Source of the DNA: CAZOHN01 sp964579325
GTDB lineage: Bacteria > Pseudomonadota > Alphaproteobacteria > Rhodobacterales > Rhodobacteraceae
Assembly: GCA_964579325.1 (NCBI GenBank)
Contig: CAZOHN010000001.1
Location: forward strand, 1 to 64,000
Direction: 5' to 3'
DNA length: 64,000 bases
Every line of letters begins with the position of its first letter. Position 1 is the stretch's first letter. Below the pieces are notes generated by a model. It saw nothing but the letters and a program-made list of their open reading frames with translations. It was not told where the DNA came from and searched no databases. The position numbers were made by a program, and so were the translations under genes. Below, piece by piece: positions 1 through 9,446 of this stretch.

Positions 1-1
1 T

Positions 2-376
<375 letters not shown>

Positions 377-402
377 CGATTTGGCGCGTAGTCGCCACAG
401 GG

Positions 403-432
403 ACCGCCCGCGGGGAAACCGCGGGCGGTTTT
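403..432 (+). terminator. Rho-independent terminator of ahcY
   Basis: Perfect 11-bp inverted repeat (ACCGCCCGCGG at 403-413, CCGCGGGCGGT at 419-429) with a 5-base loop, running into TTTT at 429-432. It lies 26 bases past the ahcY stop, in the expected orientation. Confidence 0.9.
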
Positions 433-533
433 CCCTTTGAAACACGGTCAAGCCTGCCTATCCTCCGCCCGCCGCGAGTCCGAGGGACGGATGGGGTAAG
501 TGCAAGTGAAGCAACTGGGCGGGAGACAAGCCG

Positions 534-875
534 ATGGGTAAGCGCGACGAACTGATCGCGAAATACGCGGACGATCTGAAGAACAAATGCAACATGACGC
601 CGGACATGAACCTTCTGACCAAGGTCGTGATCGGCTGCGGGCCGGCGATCTACAACGCGGACTCGGCAACGGTGGCGGGGTCGCAGCCCTCCGAGCTTGA
701 GACCGTGAAGAACAATTTCCTGATCAAGAAGCTGGGCCTGAAGGATGGGCCCGAGCTGATGGCCGCGATCAACGCGGTGCTCGAGACCTACGGGAAGTCC
801 GAGCGCAACAAGTACCGCGCCGTCGTCTACTACATGCTTACCAAGCATTTCGGGAAGGAGAAGGTCTACGGCTGA
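534..875 (+). CDS. DUF2853 family protein
   Basis: Small 113-residue cytosolic protein of the DUF2853 family, which is common in alphaproteobacteria and of unknown biochemical role. The match covers the full length: MGKRDELIAKYADDLKNK at the start, the central KVVIGCGPAIYNAD segment, and the C-terminal RNKYRAVVYYMLTKHFGKE. The sequence is mostly helical by composition, with no signal peptide or membrane segment. It stands alone, with its own upstream gap after the ahcY terminator and a GC-rich hairpin downstream. Confidence 0.85.
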   Translation: MGKRDELIAKYADDLKNKCNMTPDMNLLTKVVIGCGPAIYNADSATVAGSQPSELETVKNNFLIKKLGLKDGPELMAAINAVLETYGKSERNKYRAVVYYMLTKHFGKEKVYG

Positions 876-896
876 CATCGCCCAGACCTGATGCGC

Positions 897-919
897 CGCC
901 CGCGCCACCCGCGCGGGCG
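897..919 (+). terminator. GC-rich hairpin after the DUF2853 gene
   Basis: An 8-bp perfect stem (CGCCCGCG at 897-904, CGCGGGCG at 912-919) with a 7-base loop, 21 bases after the stop. The following bases are only moderately T-rich, so termination is probable but not certain. Confidence 0.5.
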
Positions 920-1065
920 TTCGCATTTGTGTCGGATTGTCAGAGCAATGCTTTTGCGCGACTCGGCATCTTGGGCTAATCACAGCTCAACGGTCAGGAC
1001 GACCGGGACCTTCATAGCGTTCACGTGGTGGTGCGCCCCTCTTCGGGGTTTCCGCGTGGGGAAGT

Positions 1066-1093
1066 GAGGGGTCCCGGGGGGTCGGGACCCCTC
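1066..1093. terminator. Hairpin between convergent genes
   Basis: A 10-bp perfect inverted repeat (GAGGGGTCCC at 1066-1075, GGGACCCCTC at 1084-1093) with an 8-base loop, between the plus-strand DUF2853 gene and the minus-strand DUF1761 gene. A smaller CCCC/GGGG hairpin followed by TTT sits at about 1036-1050. Either could stop transcription in this convergent gap (876-1119); no gene was seen in the gap. Confidence 0.5.
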
Positions 1094-1119
1094 GGCTATT
1101 TCCGGGGCTCTGCAGCCGT

Positions 1120-1503
1120 TCAGAACAAGGCCAGAACCAGAGCGATGATCGCGCAGCCGATCACCGGGTAGAGCCCGTCGATCCAGATCAGCGATACCCC
1201 ACGGTTAGAATAGAGCACTCCCATTGCCACCCAAGGTGCCGCAACGAACGCGCCAAGCCCCAGCCCCGAAAGGATCGCCGCGCCCGGTGCCGTGATTCCG
1301 CTCATCGTCAGCACGTGGCGGACCATGCCGGCCACGACCACCAACAGAAGAAAACTCATCACGTAGGGTAGCGGATTTCGTCGATCAATCTGGTTCTCGT
1401 CAATGCCCTGCGCCTCCATCCAGCTCCGGCTCAGCACCATGTACCAGATCGCGCCGAACACCCAGGCAGCCGCAGCCGCCAAGATCACGCTGAGGATTTC
1501 CAT
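1120..1503 (-). CDS. DUF1761 family membrane protein
   Basis: A 127-residue integral membrane protein with about four hydrophobic helices, starting MEILSVILAAAAAWVFGAIW. The layout fits the DUF1761 family, whose function is unknown. The start at 1503 is chosen because a GGGAGG Shine-Dalgarno lies just upstream; a longer version would add nine basic residues with no matching family N-terminus. It is oriented like the EVE/YciI/gpsA/tsaD genes and lies 52 bases after the EVE gene, so it may be the tail of that operon. Confidence 0.7.
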   Translation of the reverse strand: MEILSVILAAAAAWVFGAIWYMVLSRSWMEAQGIDENQIDRRNPLPYVMSFLLLVVVAGMVRHVLTMSGITAPGAAILSGLGLGAFVAAPWVAMGVLYSNRGVSLIWIDGLYPVIGCAIIALVLALF

Positions 1504-1555
1504 CCCAGGCCTCCCAATCTGCCGTCGCAACTATGCCGCAGGTCAGGGCGTCTGG

Positions 1556-1969
1556 CTACAGGCCGCCCATGGCGCAGATGGCCGCCCATTCCCCCGAGGT
1601 CACGGGCTGAACCGACAAGCGTGAGTTCTTCACGAGCACCATGTCCGACAGACCGGGAACGGACTTGATGATGTCGAGGCTTACGGGCTTTGGCATCGGC
1701 TCGACCGCGCGCACCCGGACGCAGTCCCATTTGGGGTCGTCCGCAGTGGGGTCCGGCGCACTTTCACGGATCACCTCGACAATCCCGACGACCTCCTTGC
1801 CGATATTGGAGTGATAGAAGAACCCGAGGTCGCCCACTTTCATCGCCCGCATGTAGTTGCGGGCCTGGTAGTTGCGCACTCCGGTCCAGTCTTCGCCCGC
1901 ACTCCCGGCCGCGACCTGCTCCTGCCAGCCAAAGGCGTCCGGCTCGGACTTGAACAACCAGAAACTCAC
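1556..1969 (-). CDS. EVE domain protein
   Basis: A 137-residue EVE-domain protein (PUA-like fold; the family includes human THYN1), implicated in binding modified nucleobases. The family start MSFWLFKSEPD-x-F-x-W is clear if translation begins at GTG 1969, and the GVRNYQARN and MKVGDLGFFYHSN blocks follow. The GTG start overlaps the YciI stop in a GTGA tetranucleotide, which fixes the start and indicates translational coupling. Cytosolic. The exact ligand cannot be read from sequence. Confidence 0.9.
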   Translation of the reverse strand: MSFWLFKSEPDAFGWQEQVAAGSAGEDWTGVRNYQARNYMRAMKVGDLGFFYHSNIGKEVVGIVEVIRESAPDPTADDPKWDCVRVRAVEPMPKPVSLDIIKSVPGLSDMVLVKNSRLSVQPVTSGEWAAICAMGGL

Positions 1970-2241
1970 CCGATCACCTTCTTCCATTCCCGAACGTCGA
2001 CGCTTCCGAACAATCCGGCCCTTGCATAGGGGTCACCGGACGCCCACGCCTCAGCCGCTGCCCGGTCGGGACGATCGATGACCACGAGCGAACCGCACAT
2101 ATCGCCGCCTCCGTCGAGAAAAGGACCGGCCTGCACCACGCAGCCTGTGTCAGCAATATAGCTCAGATGCGCGTCGCGGTTTGCCTTGCGGACGTCAAGT
2201 CTGCCAGGTTTGTCGAGGCAGATCAGTGCAAAAAGGGGCAT
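1966..2241 (-). CDS. YciI family protein
   Basis: A 91-residue YciI-like protein with the ferredoxin-like alpha/beta fold of this family, starting MPLFALICLDKPG and including the R-x2-H-L block (ANRDAHLSYI) with the conserved histidine. The segment GGDMCGSLVVIDRPDRAAA is typical. Proposed roles for the family are enzymatic, but no reaction is assigned here. The ATG at 2241 lies 1 base from the gpsA stop, so it is part of the tsaD-gpsA-YciI-EVE operon; upstream extension would run into gpsA. Confidence 0.9.
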   Translation of the reverse strand: MPLFALICLDKPGRLDVRKANRDAHLSYIADTGCVVQAGPFLDGGGDMCGSLVVIDRPDRAAAEAWASGDPYARAGLFGSVDVREWKKVIG

Positions 2242-2242
2242 G

Positions 2243-3211
2243 TCATTCCTCCCTGAGGGGCCGGGCGAGCAGCGTCTTGAGTGCGTCCGAAACGCTATAG
2301 CTGCCCTCGACGAGGCGCGCCACCTCGGTACTGACCGGCAGATCAAGGCTGTCGCGCCGCGCAATCCGGCCGATGGCTCTGGCGGTGAGGACACCCTCGA
2401 CGGTAACGGTCCTGTCGAAAGGTTCCTCACGACCCATCGCAAGGCCGAGCTGGAAGTTGCGCGATTGTGCGGACGTGCAGGTGAGGACGAGGTCGCCCAT
2501 CCCCGAGAGGCCGAACAGGGTCTCCTCTCGCGCTCCGAAGTGGCTGACGAGGCGGCGCATCTCGGCAAACCCGCGGGTCATGAGTGCGGCCCGGGCGCTC
2601 TCCCCCAGGCCACTGCCGATGCAGGCGCCGCCGGCGATGGCGACCACGTTCTTGAGGGCGCCGCCGAGTTCGGCGCCGATCACATCCGTGGTGCAATAGA
2701 GCCTGATCGTGGGTGAGGCGAGCAGGGACTGGAGGCGTCGTCCCATATCCCGGTCGGCACAGGCAAGCGTGAGCGCGGTGGGCAGCCCGCGTGCGATGTC
2801 GGTGGCAAAGCTCGGACCTGTCAGGACAGCAAGCGACCCGGCAGGTCGAAGCCCGGAAATGACAGCTGTCGGGCCGCGGAGCGTGGCAAGATCGATTCCC
2901 TTGCAGGCCGCGACCAGTGGGGCGGCGCCGACATAAGGCAATGCTCCTTCGAGCGCCGTGGCCAGGTACTGCATCGGCACGGCGAGGATGATTGCATCTG
3001 CACCCGCCAGCCGGAACGTTTCGGACGTGACCGACACGGCCGCAGGGATCGGCGCACCTGGAAGCCGGAGACGGTTCTCGCGCGACTTCGCGATGCGATC
3101 GGCCTCATTGGGGTCTCGGACGAGCAGGTCGATTTCTGCGCTGCCTCCGGCGAGAGCGATGGCAAGCGCCGTACCGAACGCCCCCGCACCCAGAACCACG
3201 ATCCGCGTCAT
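2243..3211 (-). CDS. gpsA: NAD(P)H-dependent glycerol-3-phosphate dehydrogenase
   Basis: Makes sn-glycerol-3-phosphate from dihydroxyacetone phosphate for phospholipid synthesis. At 322 residues it has the normal length. Visible are the N-terminal Rossmann motif [16 protein letters not shown], the AVPMQ segment, the KGID block, TGPSFA, and the catalytic lysine region [13 protein letters not shown], followed by [16 protein letters not shown]. It overlaps tsaD by ATGA (3208-3211), an arrangement common in Rhodobacterales. Confidence 0.97.
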   Translation of the reverse strand: MTRIVVLGAGAFGTALAIALAGGSAEIDLLVRDPNEADRIAKSRENRLRLPGAPIPAAVSVTSETFRLAGADAIILAVPMQYLATALEGALPYVGAAPLVAACKGIDLATLRGPTAVISGLRPAGSLAVLTGPSFATDIARGLPTALTLACADRDMGRRLQSLLASPTIRLYCTTDVIGAELGGALKNVVAIAGGACIGSGLGESARAALMTRGFAEMRRLVSHFGAREETLFGLSGMGDLVLTCTSAQSRNFQLGLAMGREEPFDRTVTVEGVLTARAIGRIARRDSLDLPVSTEVARLVEGSYSVSDALKTLLARPLREE

Positions 3212-4305
3212 GCCTTAGCGCCCTTGCGCCCGCCACCGATCAAGGCGGGTGCGGACTTGTCCAGAGGCCAGCGCGGCCGGGCCGAAAGCGACAGGTCATC
3301 GACATGGCCATGCCGGAAGCTCTCGATGCCCGCCCAGGCGATCATCGCGGCGTTGTCGGTGCACAGCCGCAGTGGCGGCGCGAGGAACCGAGCGCCCGCG
3401 TCTCGTGCCACTTGCTCCAGCGCCGCGCGCACCGGGCCATTCGCGGCCACGCCACCGGCGACTGCAAAGGCCGGACAGGACGGGTTCTCGGCAAGGTAGA
3501 GACTTGTCGCGCGCCGCGACTTCTCGCGCAGGACATCCACGATTGCCTTCTGAAAACCCGCGCAAAGGTCAGCGCGGACCTGCGGCTTCAAGCCACTGTC
3601 CCGTGCGACGGCCTCGTCGCGAGCCCGAACGAGTGCCGTCTTGAGGCCGGAAAAGCTCATGTCGCAGCCAGGTCGGTCGAGCAGCGGGCGCGGAAAAGGG
3701 ATCGCTTCCGGGTCACCCTGAGCGGCAACTGACTCGACCGCGGGACCACCCGGCTGCGGCAAGCCAAGCAGTTTGGCCGTCTTGTCAAAGGCCTCGCCCG
3801 GTGCATCGTCGATCGTGCCCCCGAGGCGGGTGTAGTCCTCGGCACCACGAACGATCAGGAACTGGCAATGTCCGCCGGAGACGAGCAGCATGAGGTAGGG
3901 AAAGCCAATCAGGTCGGTCAGCCTCGGCGTCAGGGCGTGCCCGGCAAGATGGTTCACACCCACGATCGGCAAGCTGCTCCCCGCCGCCAGGCCTTTTGCA
4001 AACATCACCCCCGACAGGACGCCACCTATGAGCCCCGGCCCGGCCGTCACGGCGATCCCGTCGAGGTCGGCCAGAGCCAGACCTGCCTGGGTCAGCGCCT
4101 CCTCGGTGCAGAGGTCGAGCTTCTCGGCGTGCGCCCGCGCGGCGAGTTCGGGCACCACTCCGCCGAAGGCCGCATGCAGATCGGTCTGCGGTGCGACAAC
4201 CGACGACAGAATCTCGGGACCCTGTGCGGCAAAGTGGCGAACCACGGCCGCCGCGGTGTCGTCGCAACTCGATTCTAGGCCTAGGAAGGTGAGCGGACGG
4301 GTCAT
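3208..4305 (-). CDS. tsaD: tRNA N6-adenosine threonylcarbamoyltransferase TsaD
   Basis: Transfers the threonylcarbamoyl group to A37 of ANN-reading tRNAs (t6A), working with TsaB, TsaC and TsaE. The 365-residue protein has the ASKHA fold: [15 protein letters not shown] at the start, the metal-binding HxExH-type block [25 protein letters not shown], the SFSGLKTAL segment and [12 protein letters not shown] near the end. It is the first gene of the minus-strand operon and diverges from hemD, leaving about 73 bases for both promoters. Confidence 0.97.
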   Translation of the reverse strand: MTRPLTFLGLESSCDDTAAAVVRHFAAQGPEILSSVVAPQTDLHAAFGGVVPELAARAHAEKLDLCTEEALTQAGLALADLDGIAVTAGPGLIGGVLSGVMFAKGLAAGSSLPIVGVNHLAGHALTPRLTDLIGFPYLMLLVSGGHCQFLIVRGAEDYTRLGGTIDDAPGEAFDKTAKLLGLPQPGGPAVESVAAQGDPEAIPFPRPLLDRPGCDMSFSGLKTALVRARDEAVARDSGLKPQVRADLCAGFQKAIVDVLREKSRRATSLYLAENPSCPAFAVAGGVAANGPVRAALEQVARDAGARFLAPPLRLCTDNAAMIAWAGIESFRHGHVDDLSLSARPRWPLDKSAPALIGGGRKGAKA

Positions 4306-4378
4306 GGCATGCGTTGCGATGGGGACAGTCCGCAGCTAACACCGGGGAAGTGCCGCGACAATCCCGGGAGAACAGGCC

Positions 4379-5083
4379 CTGCCGTACACGCTCCTCCTGA
4401 CGCGCCCCGAGCCGGACTCGGAGCGGTTCGCCAGGCTCTGGCGTTCGCGGGTCGGTCAGGGCGCTCCGATCGTCATCGCACCGGTGACGGGAATCACGCT
4501 CTATCCAACGTCGTTTAGTGGCGAGGGCGGATCAGGTGCCGTCTTCACTTCTGCCAACGCGGTCTCGGCACTGTCGCACACGAATGTCGCCTTGCGTGCC
4601 TGGTGTGTGGGCGAGCGTACGGCCGAGGCTGCCCGGGTGGCGGGATTCGCGCCAATGGTTGGCGGCCGGGATGCCGACTCGCTTGTGGCTGCCATCCTAG
4701 ATGCGGGAGAAATCGGCCCGTTGGTCCATTACCGCGGCCGCGAGAGCCGTGGGGGCGTTGCGCACCGGCTTTCGGAGGCCGGTGTTCCTTGCCGGGAGCT
4801 CGTCGTCTACGAGCAGCGCGCGATCCCGCTGGGTCCTGGTGCAGAGGCTTTGCTAGCGGGTTCGAATCCAGTGCTACTTCCCCTCTTCTCGCCGAACTCG
4901 GCCCGGCGCCTTGTGACCGGACTCCGCTCCGTGCGCCTGCGCGCTCCTCTCCGAATTGCGGCCCTCAGCCCGGCTGTGGCGGCAGCCTGGGACACGGGCC
5001 TCGGCAGGGTGATCGCAGTCGCGGACCGACCGGACCAGGAGTCGCTCTGCGAGGCGCTGCTGTCGGCGGCCGACTCGCCTTGA
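4379..5083 (+). CDS. hemD: Uroporphyrinogen-III synthase with apparent CTG start
   Basis: Cyclises hydroxymethylbilane to uroporphyrinogen III in tetrapyrrole synthesis. The frame reads CTG-P-Y-TLLLTRPEPDSERFA, the usual HemD N-terminus, and ends at a normal length (234 residues). Between the upstream in-frame TAA (4337) and GTG 4484 there is no ATG, GTG or TTG; the GTG would delete 35 conserved residues. GGGAG at 4366-4370 sits 8 bases before CTG 4379. Later blocks such as FTSANAV and LFSPNSARR support the family. The CTG start is an inference; a base error (ATG or GTG read as CTG) is the main alternative. It heads hemD-mic60-hemY. Confidence 0.85.
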   Translation: MPYTLLLTRPEPDSERFARLWRSRVGQGAPIVIAPVTGITLYPTSFSGEGGSGAVFTSANAVSALSHTNVALRAWCVGERTAEAARVAGFAPMVGGRDADSLVAAILDAGEIGPLVHYRGRESRGGVAHRLSEAGVPCRELVVYEQRAIPLGPGAEALLAGSNPVLLPLFSPNSARRLVTGLRSVRLRAPLRIAALSPAVAAAWDTGLGRVIAVADRPDQESLCEALLSAADSP

Positions 5084-5171
5084 GACAGCAGCGGGCGGCC
5101 GCTAAGGTTCCGGTATGGCGCTCACGCGAACGGTGCCGGCAGGAAGCTGACGCTTGAAGAGGAGCAACGCG

Positions 5172-6575
5172 GTGGCGCGATCGAAGAAGCCGGTCTCCCC
5201 CGAGGAGGCGATGGAACCCGGGGAATTGCTTCCGGAAGCATCCGGCAGCGAAGGCGAAGCGACCGAACGAACCCAGGCGGACGCACCCCTCCTCCTTTCT
5301 GAGCCAGCTTCTGTAGGGTCATCAAGGGAGGAGGTTGCGCCGGAGATACTGGCTTCCGGCAATCGCGAAGCCCCAACTGATGCCACTGAAACCGACGGAG
5401 AACCGCTCGATCAGCCTTCGGCCGGCCCTGCCGAGGGCGACCCTCAACGGGACACCCTCGTTGCTTCTGTCGCGCCCGCACCTGGCCCGCCGCAGGCGTC
5501 CGGCTCGGGCCGGGGATTTGCTGGCGGTCTCGTCGGGGGTGCTCTCGTTGCCCTTGCTGCGGTGAGTGGCGTCTATGTCGCCAATCCCTCGATGTTCCAG
5601 GCTCCGGTCATGCCGGACGTTTCGGCTGTGATCGCACCTGTCACAGCCAGGATCGACTCCGAGTCGGAGAGGGTGGTGACACTCGCTGACGAGGTGGCGG
5701 CGCTGCGCGAAGCGGTCGCGGGCGCGGAAACCGGCGGGCTTTCTGCGCAACTGGTCGAGTTCGAAGCGGAGATCTCCCGGCGGCTAGACGCGAGTTCGGC
5801 AGAAATTGGGTCGATTCGCGAGCAGATTGACGGTCTGGAGACCCGACTGACCGCGGCAGAACGCCGTCCCACTGCTCAGGGATCCGTCGCAGTCGATACA
5901 TCCGCATATGAAAGCGAACTTGCCGAGCTCCGCGCCGCAGTCGAGGCCCAGAACGCAGTGGCCGCGCAAATGGCGTCCGAACTCGAACGCTTGACAGGCG
6001 AGGCGGAGGAGAGGCTGGCCGCGCTTGCGTCGGAAGCACAGGCGATGCAGGACGAGGCCGCGGACGCCGCCCGCTCCGCCACCGCTCGCGCCGCGCTTTC
6101 GCTGGTGCAGGCCGCACTTGAAGGCGGCGGACCCTTCGACGGCCCGCTTGCGGAGTTCAGCGCCGCGCGCGGGATTCCAGCCCCGGATGCGCTGGCCTCC
6201 GTTGCGGCAACGGGAGTACCCACGCTGCCCGAACTGCTGCGAACCTTTCCCGACGCGGCGCGTGCGGCCCTCGATGCCTCGATCCGGGCTCGTCTCGACG
6301 ACTCGGAGGGCGCGATGGACCGTGTGTTCGCCTTCCTCCAGTCGCAGAGTGGCGCGCGTTCGCTCGAGCCGCGCGAAGGCGATGACCCGGACGCGGTCCT
6401 TTCGAGGGCTGAGGCGGCCCTGCGCGAAGGTCGCCTGGTCGACGTGATTGCGCTGCTGGGCGCCTTGCCGGAGCCGGGGCAGGCCGCAATCGCCTCCTGG
6501 CAGGCGGGTGCCGCGCAACGGGCCGCGTCACTTGACGCGGCGGCCGGCCTTGCAGCGGCGATGACGACGAATTGA
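5172..6575 (+). CDS. Mitofilin/Mic60-like inner-membrane protein
   Basis: A 467-residue protein with an acidic/proline-rich N-terminal region (residues 1-110), one transmembrane segment (about 115-137, GFAGGLVGGALVALAAVSG), a long coiled-coil segment (about 145-300) and a C-terminal helical domain (about 310-467) consistent with the mitofilin signature. Alphaproteobacterial Mic60 homologues are typically encoded between hemD and hemY, exactly as here. By analogy with mitochondria it may bend the inner membrane or tether it to the outer membrane. GTG 5172 is chosen because GAAGAGGAG ends 7 bases upstream; a TTG 18 bases earlier lacks a site. Confidence 0.8.
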   Translation: MARSKKPVSPEEAMEPGELLPEASGSEGEATERTQADAPLLLSEPASVGSSREEVAPEILASGNREAPTDATETDGEPLDQPSAGPAEGDPQRDTLVASVAPAPGPPQASGSGRGFAGGLVGGALVALAAVSGVYVANPSMFQAPVMPDVSAVIAPVTARIDSESERVVTLADEVAALREAVAGAETGGLSAQLVEFEAEISRRLDASSAEIGSIREQIDGLETRLTAAERRPTAQGSVAVDTSAYESELAELRAAVEAQNAVAAQMASELERLTGEAEERLAALASEAQAMQDEAADAARSATARAALSLVQAALEGGGPFDGPLAEFSAARGIPAPDALASVAATGVPTLPELLRTFPDAARAALDASIRARLDDSEGAMDRVFAFLQSQSGARSLEPREGDDPDAVLSRAEAALREGRLVDVIALLGALPEPGQAAIASWQAGAAQRAASLDAAAGLAAAMTTN

Positions 6576-6585
6576 GGAGGCAAGG

Positions 6586-8034
6586 ATGATCTGGTCCTTC
6601 GTGAAGATAGCGCTCTTCGTCGCTGCCGTTGCCGCTCTGGCACTTGGTGCCGGGGTGCTGATGGAGATGCAGGGGGGCGTTCGTATCGCCGTCGCAGGGT
6701 GGGAGTTCAACCTCGGCCCGCTGCAGACAGTGATCGCCGGGGTACTTCTGCTGGCCATGGTCTGGATCGTGTTGAAACTCCTTGGTCTCGCGGTTGCGGT
6801 GTTCAAATTCCTCAGCGGCGATGAAACCGCGATCTCACGCTACTTCGATCGCAATCGGGAGCGGCGTGGATTCGATGCACTTGCCGAGGGCATGATGGCC
6901 ATCGCGTCGGGCGAGGGACGGCTCGCAATGTCGAAGGCCGCCCGTGCGGAACGGCTTTTGGGCCGTCCGGACCTGACCAACCTTCTGTCGGCCCAGGCCG
7001 CCGAGGTGGCTGGCGACACGACTGCCGCCGAGACCGCCTACAAGCGGCTCCTCGCCGACGACCGCACCCGGTTTGTGGGTGTCCGCGGCATCCTCAAGCA
7101 GCGGTTGGCCGACGGCGATACGGCGACGGCACTGAAACTTGCGGAGAAGGCTTTCGCACTGAAACCCAGGCACGAAGAGACGCAGGACATCCTCCTCAAG
7201 CTTCAAGCCAGCGGTGGCGATTGGAAGGGCGCGCGCGGAACGCTCGGCGCCAAGCTGCGGTCAGGATCACTGCCCCGCGACGTGTTCCGCCGACGCGACG
7301 CGCTGCTTGCGCTCTCCGAGGCCAAGGTGGTGTTTGACGACGGCAGCACGATCGAAGCGCGAGAGGCGGCCATTGCCGCCAACCGCGCCTCACCGGACCT
7401 GATCCCGGCCGCGGCGATGGCGGCGCGCAGCTATATTCGAGACAGCAAGCCAAAGTATGCGGTCCGCGTGCTGAAGAAGGCATGGGAGGCGCAACCGCAT
7501 CCCGATCTGGCGGCAGCCTTCGCCGAAATCGAACCGAACGAGACGCCAACGGCTCGACTGAAAAGATTCCGCCCCTTGACCGCGATCCGGCCCGATCACG
7601 AAGAGACCAAGCTGCTTCTGGCCGAGCTCAACATCGCGGCAGAGGATTTCCCCGGGGCGCGCCGGGCACTGGGCGACCTGGCCACCAGCCACCCGACCCA
7701 GCGGACGCTGACGATCATGGCTGCGATCGAAAGGGGCGAGGGTGCCGACGACGCGGTCGTGCGCGGGTGGCTCGCCCGCGCGCTCACCGCACCGCGGGGG
7801 CCGCAATGGGTCTGCGATACCTGCCACAACATCCAGTCGGACTGGGCCCCCGTGTGCGACAACTGCGGTGGCTTCGATACCCTGAGCTGGCGCGAACCGG
7901 CCGAGCGCGAAGCCTCGATGCCGAACCAGGCGCAGATGCTCCCACTGATCGTTGGATCGCCCCGGCAGATGGACGAGACGTCCGGGGAGGGCGAGGTCAT
8001 CGACATAGAACCTGCAGCCGAGGTTGGAAAATAG
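6586..8034 (+). CDS. hemY: HemY-type TPR membrane protein
   Basis: A 482-residue protein with two N-terminal transmembrane helices (about residues 3-25 and 45-70) and TPR-like helical repeats over the rest, as in the HemY N-terminal domain family. This is not protoporphyrinogen oxidase; its role in heme synthesis is indirect. The C-terminus carries a rubredoxin/zinc-ribbon-like knuckle, C410-x2-C413-x10-C424-x2-C427 (CDTC...CDNC), then an acidic tail. Start ATG 6586 follows GAGGAGGCAAGG directly after the mic60 stop, indicating co-transcription. Confidence 0.9.
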   Translation: MIWSFVKIALFVAAVAALALGAGVLMEMQGGVRIAVAGWEFNLGPLQTVIAGVLLLAMVWIVLKLLGLAVAVFKFLSGDETAISRYFDRNRERRGFDALAEGMMAIASGEGRLAMSKAARAERLLGRPDLTNLLSAQAAEVAGDTTAAETAYKRLLADDRTRFVGVRGILKQRLADGDTATALKLAEKAFALKPRHEETQDILLKLQASGGDWKGARGTLGAKLRSGSLPRDVFRRRDALLALSEAKVVFDDGSTIEAREAAIAANRASPDLIPAAAMAARSYIRDSKPKYAVRVLKKAWEAQPHPDLAAAFAEIEPNETPTARLKRFRPLTAIRPDHEETKLLLAELNIAAEDFPGARRALGDLATSHPTQRTLTIMAAIERGEGADDAVVRGWLARALTAPRGPQWVCDTCHNIQSDWAPVCDNCGGFDTLSWREPAEREASMPNQAQMLPLIVGSPRQMDETSGEGEVIDIEPAAEVGK

Positions 8035-8076
8035 GGCTACCGCTCGCACGCCAAGCCTGCTAGATCGCCCGCCGAT

Positions 8077-8152
8077 GCCGCAGTAGCTCAGCTGGTAGAG
8101 CACGTCATTCGTAATGATGGGGTCGGGGGTTCGAGTCCCTTCTGCGGCACCA
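8077..8152 (+). tRNA. tRNA-Thr (anticodon CGT)
   Basis: A 76-base tRNA with CCA encoded. Acceptor stem GCCGCAG/CTGCGGC (7 bp), D-arm AGCTCAGCTGGTAGAGC, anticodon loop TTCGTAA with anticodon CGT reading ACG (Thr), and T-loop TTCGAGT closed by GGGGG/CCCTT with two G-U pairs. It lies downstream of hemY and faces the end of the tetritol operon. Confidence 0.97.
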
Positions 8153-8186
8153 CTTCTCTGATAGTTCGGTCCTTTCGTACTCTGCG

Positions 8187-8204
8187 ATCACGGCTGGCCG
8201 TGAT
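8187..8204 (-). terminator. Hairpin at the 3' end of the tetritol operon
   Basis: A 7-bp perfect inverted repeat (ATCACGG/CCGTGAT) with a 4-base loop, overlapping the eryI stop codon. There is no U tract on the transcribed strand, so it may be a 3' end-protecting stem rather than a full terminator. Confidence 0.3.
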
Positions 8205-8646
8205 ACTTCGCATCGACTGCATCTATTGCGGCGACGTTGCTTGCGCTGCGGCCCTGCGGGTCGAAGCTGTTGGCGAGGAATGTCTCCGCGATCGCCTTGG
8301 CCAGTTCGACGCCGATCACACGCGCACCCATCGTGATGATCTGGGCGTTGTTCGAAAGCGCCGCGCGCTCGGCCGAGTAGGTGTCGTGCGTATGCGCGGC
8401 GCGGATGCCGGGCACCTTGTTGGCCGAGATGCAGACCCCGATTCCAGTTCCGCAGACAAGGATCGCCCGGTCGTAGGTTCCGGCGGCGACGTCCGTGGCG
8501 ACGCGGTCGGCAAGGTTGGCGTAGAACTCCTCCGAACCGTCCTGCGGCTTCGAGAGGAGAGCGACCTCGTGCCTATCCTTCAGGTGCTGAGCGAGTTGGG
8601 CAGCGAGCCCGTCGCCGGCGCTGTCACCTGCGATGGCGAGTTTCAT
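8188..8646 (-). CDS. eryI: RpiB/LacAB-family isomerase, probable D-erythrulose-4-phosphate isomerase
   Basis: A 152-residue sugar-phosphate isomerase of the RpiB family (start [11 protein letters not shown], core [15 protein letters not shown] with the catalytic Cys, [16 protein letters not shown]). In erythritol loci EryI converts D-erythrulose-4-phosphate to D-erythrose-4-phosphate, feeding the pentose phosphate pathway. That role is inferred from the neighbouring eryA/B/C/H-like genes; a true ribose-5-phosphate isomerase is the alternative. It is last in the operon and its ATG overlaps the eryH stop (8643-8646). Confidence 0.8.
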   Translation of the reverse strand: MKLAIAGDSAGDGLAAQLAQHLKDRHEVALLSKPQDGSEEFYANLADRVATDVAAGTYDRAILVCGTGIGVCISANKVPGIRAAHTHDTYSAERAALSNNAQIITMGARVIGVELAKAIAETFLANSFDPQGRSASNVAAIDAVDAKYHGQP

Positions 8647-9446
8647 GGCGTGTCCTTTCGCGACGGGGAGAGCGAGGGTTCGAGCGCGCCGGAGACGCGC
8701 GCAAGGATGTCGAGGTAACCGGCCAGATTCCAGGCGGAACGGCCGATGAAGAGGCCGTCGATGTGCGGGCAGAGAACCAGTTCGGCGCAGTTTCCCGCGT
8801 TGACGGACCCGCCGTAGAGGCAGGGAACGCGTCGGCCGAGGACATCGGCAGCAACGTCGAGGATCCGCGCCTGTCGCGCATCCGCGTAGTCGGCGGTGGC
8901 GGGGATTCCCCGATCGCCGATCGCCCAGACCGGCTCGTAGGCGAGCAGGACGGGAGCATCCCTTTGCGATGCCCCGAGCCGCCCCAGCGCGCCGCGAACC
9001 TCGCGGGCGAGGACGTCGTCGGCCGTCCCGCTGTCGCGGTCGGCGAGGGTTTCGCCGATGCAGACCAGCGGTATCAGGCCATGCCGGACTGCGGCCGCAA
9101 CCTTCAGACCTACCGTCTCGTCAGTCTCCCCGAAGTGCTCCCGGCGCTCGGAATGGCCGAGCTCAACGAGGTCAAGACCGCAGTCCACGAGCATGACGGG
9201 CGAGATCTCCCCGGTCCAGGCGCCGTGGTCGTCCCAGTGCATGTTCTGCGCGCCGACCTTGACGGAGGTGCCGGCAAGGCGCGCCTTGACGTCGCGGACG
9301 GCCGTGAAGGGCGGGATGACGAAGCGCTGGATGGAAGGCTCACGCCTGGAGTCCGCCGCGGCGAGGCCTTCGGCAAAGGCCATGGCCTCGGCCAGCGTCT
9401 TGTTCATCTTCCAACTGGTTCCAACCCAGACTTCGGGTGCCGTCAT
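8643..9446 (-). CDS. eryH: Triosephosphate isomerase paralogue, probable L-erythrulose-1-phosphate isomerase
   Basis: A 267-residue TIM-barrel protein of the TpiA family: [11 protein letters not shown] with the phosphate-site lysine, [14 protein letters not shown] with catalytic histidine, [12 protein letters not shown] with catalytic glutamate and LYGGSVN near the end. Next to RpiB and tetrulose genes, this paralogue is expected to interconvert L-erythrulose-1-phosphate and D-erythrulose-4-phosphate (EryH/LerI). [11 protein letters not shown] (serine in place of glycine or asparagine before WKMNKT) also occurs in this paralogous group. It overlaps its neighbours by 4 bp on both sides. Confidence 0.82.
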   Translation of the reverse strand: MTAPEVWVGTSWKMNKTLAEAMAFAEGLAAADSRREPSIQRFVIPPFTAVRDVKARLAGTSVKVGAQNMHWDDHGAWTGEISPVMLVDCGLDLVELGHSERREHFGETDETVGLKVAAAVRHGLIPLVCIGETLADRDSGTADDVLAREVRGALGRLGASQRDAPVLLAYEPVWAIGDRGIPATADYADARQARILDVAADVLGRRVPCLYGGSVNAGNCAELVLCPHIDGLFIGRSAWNLAGYLDILARVSGALEPSLSPSRKDTP

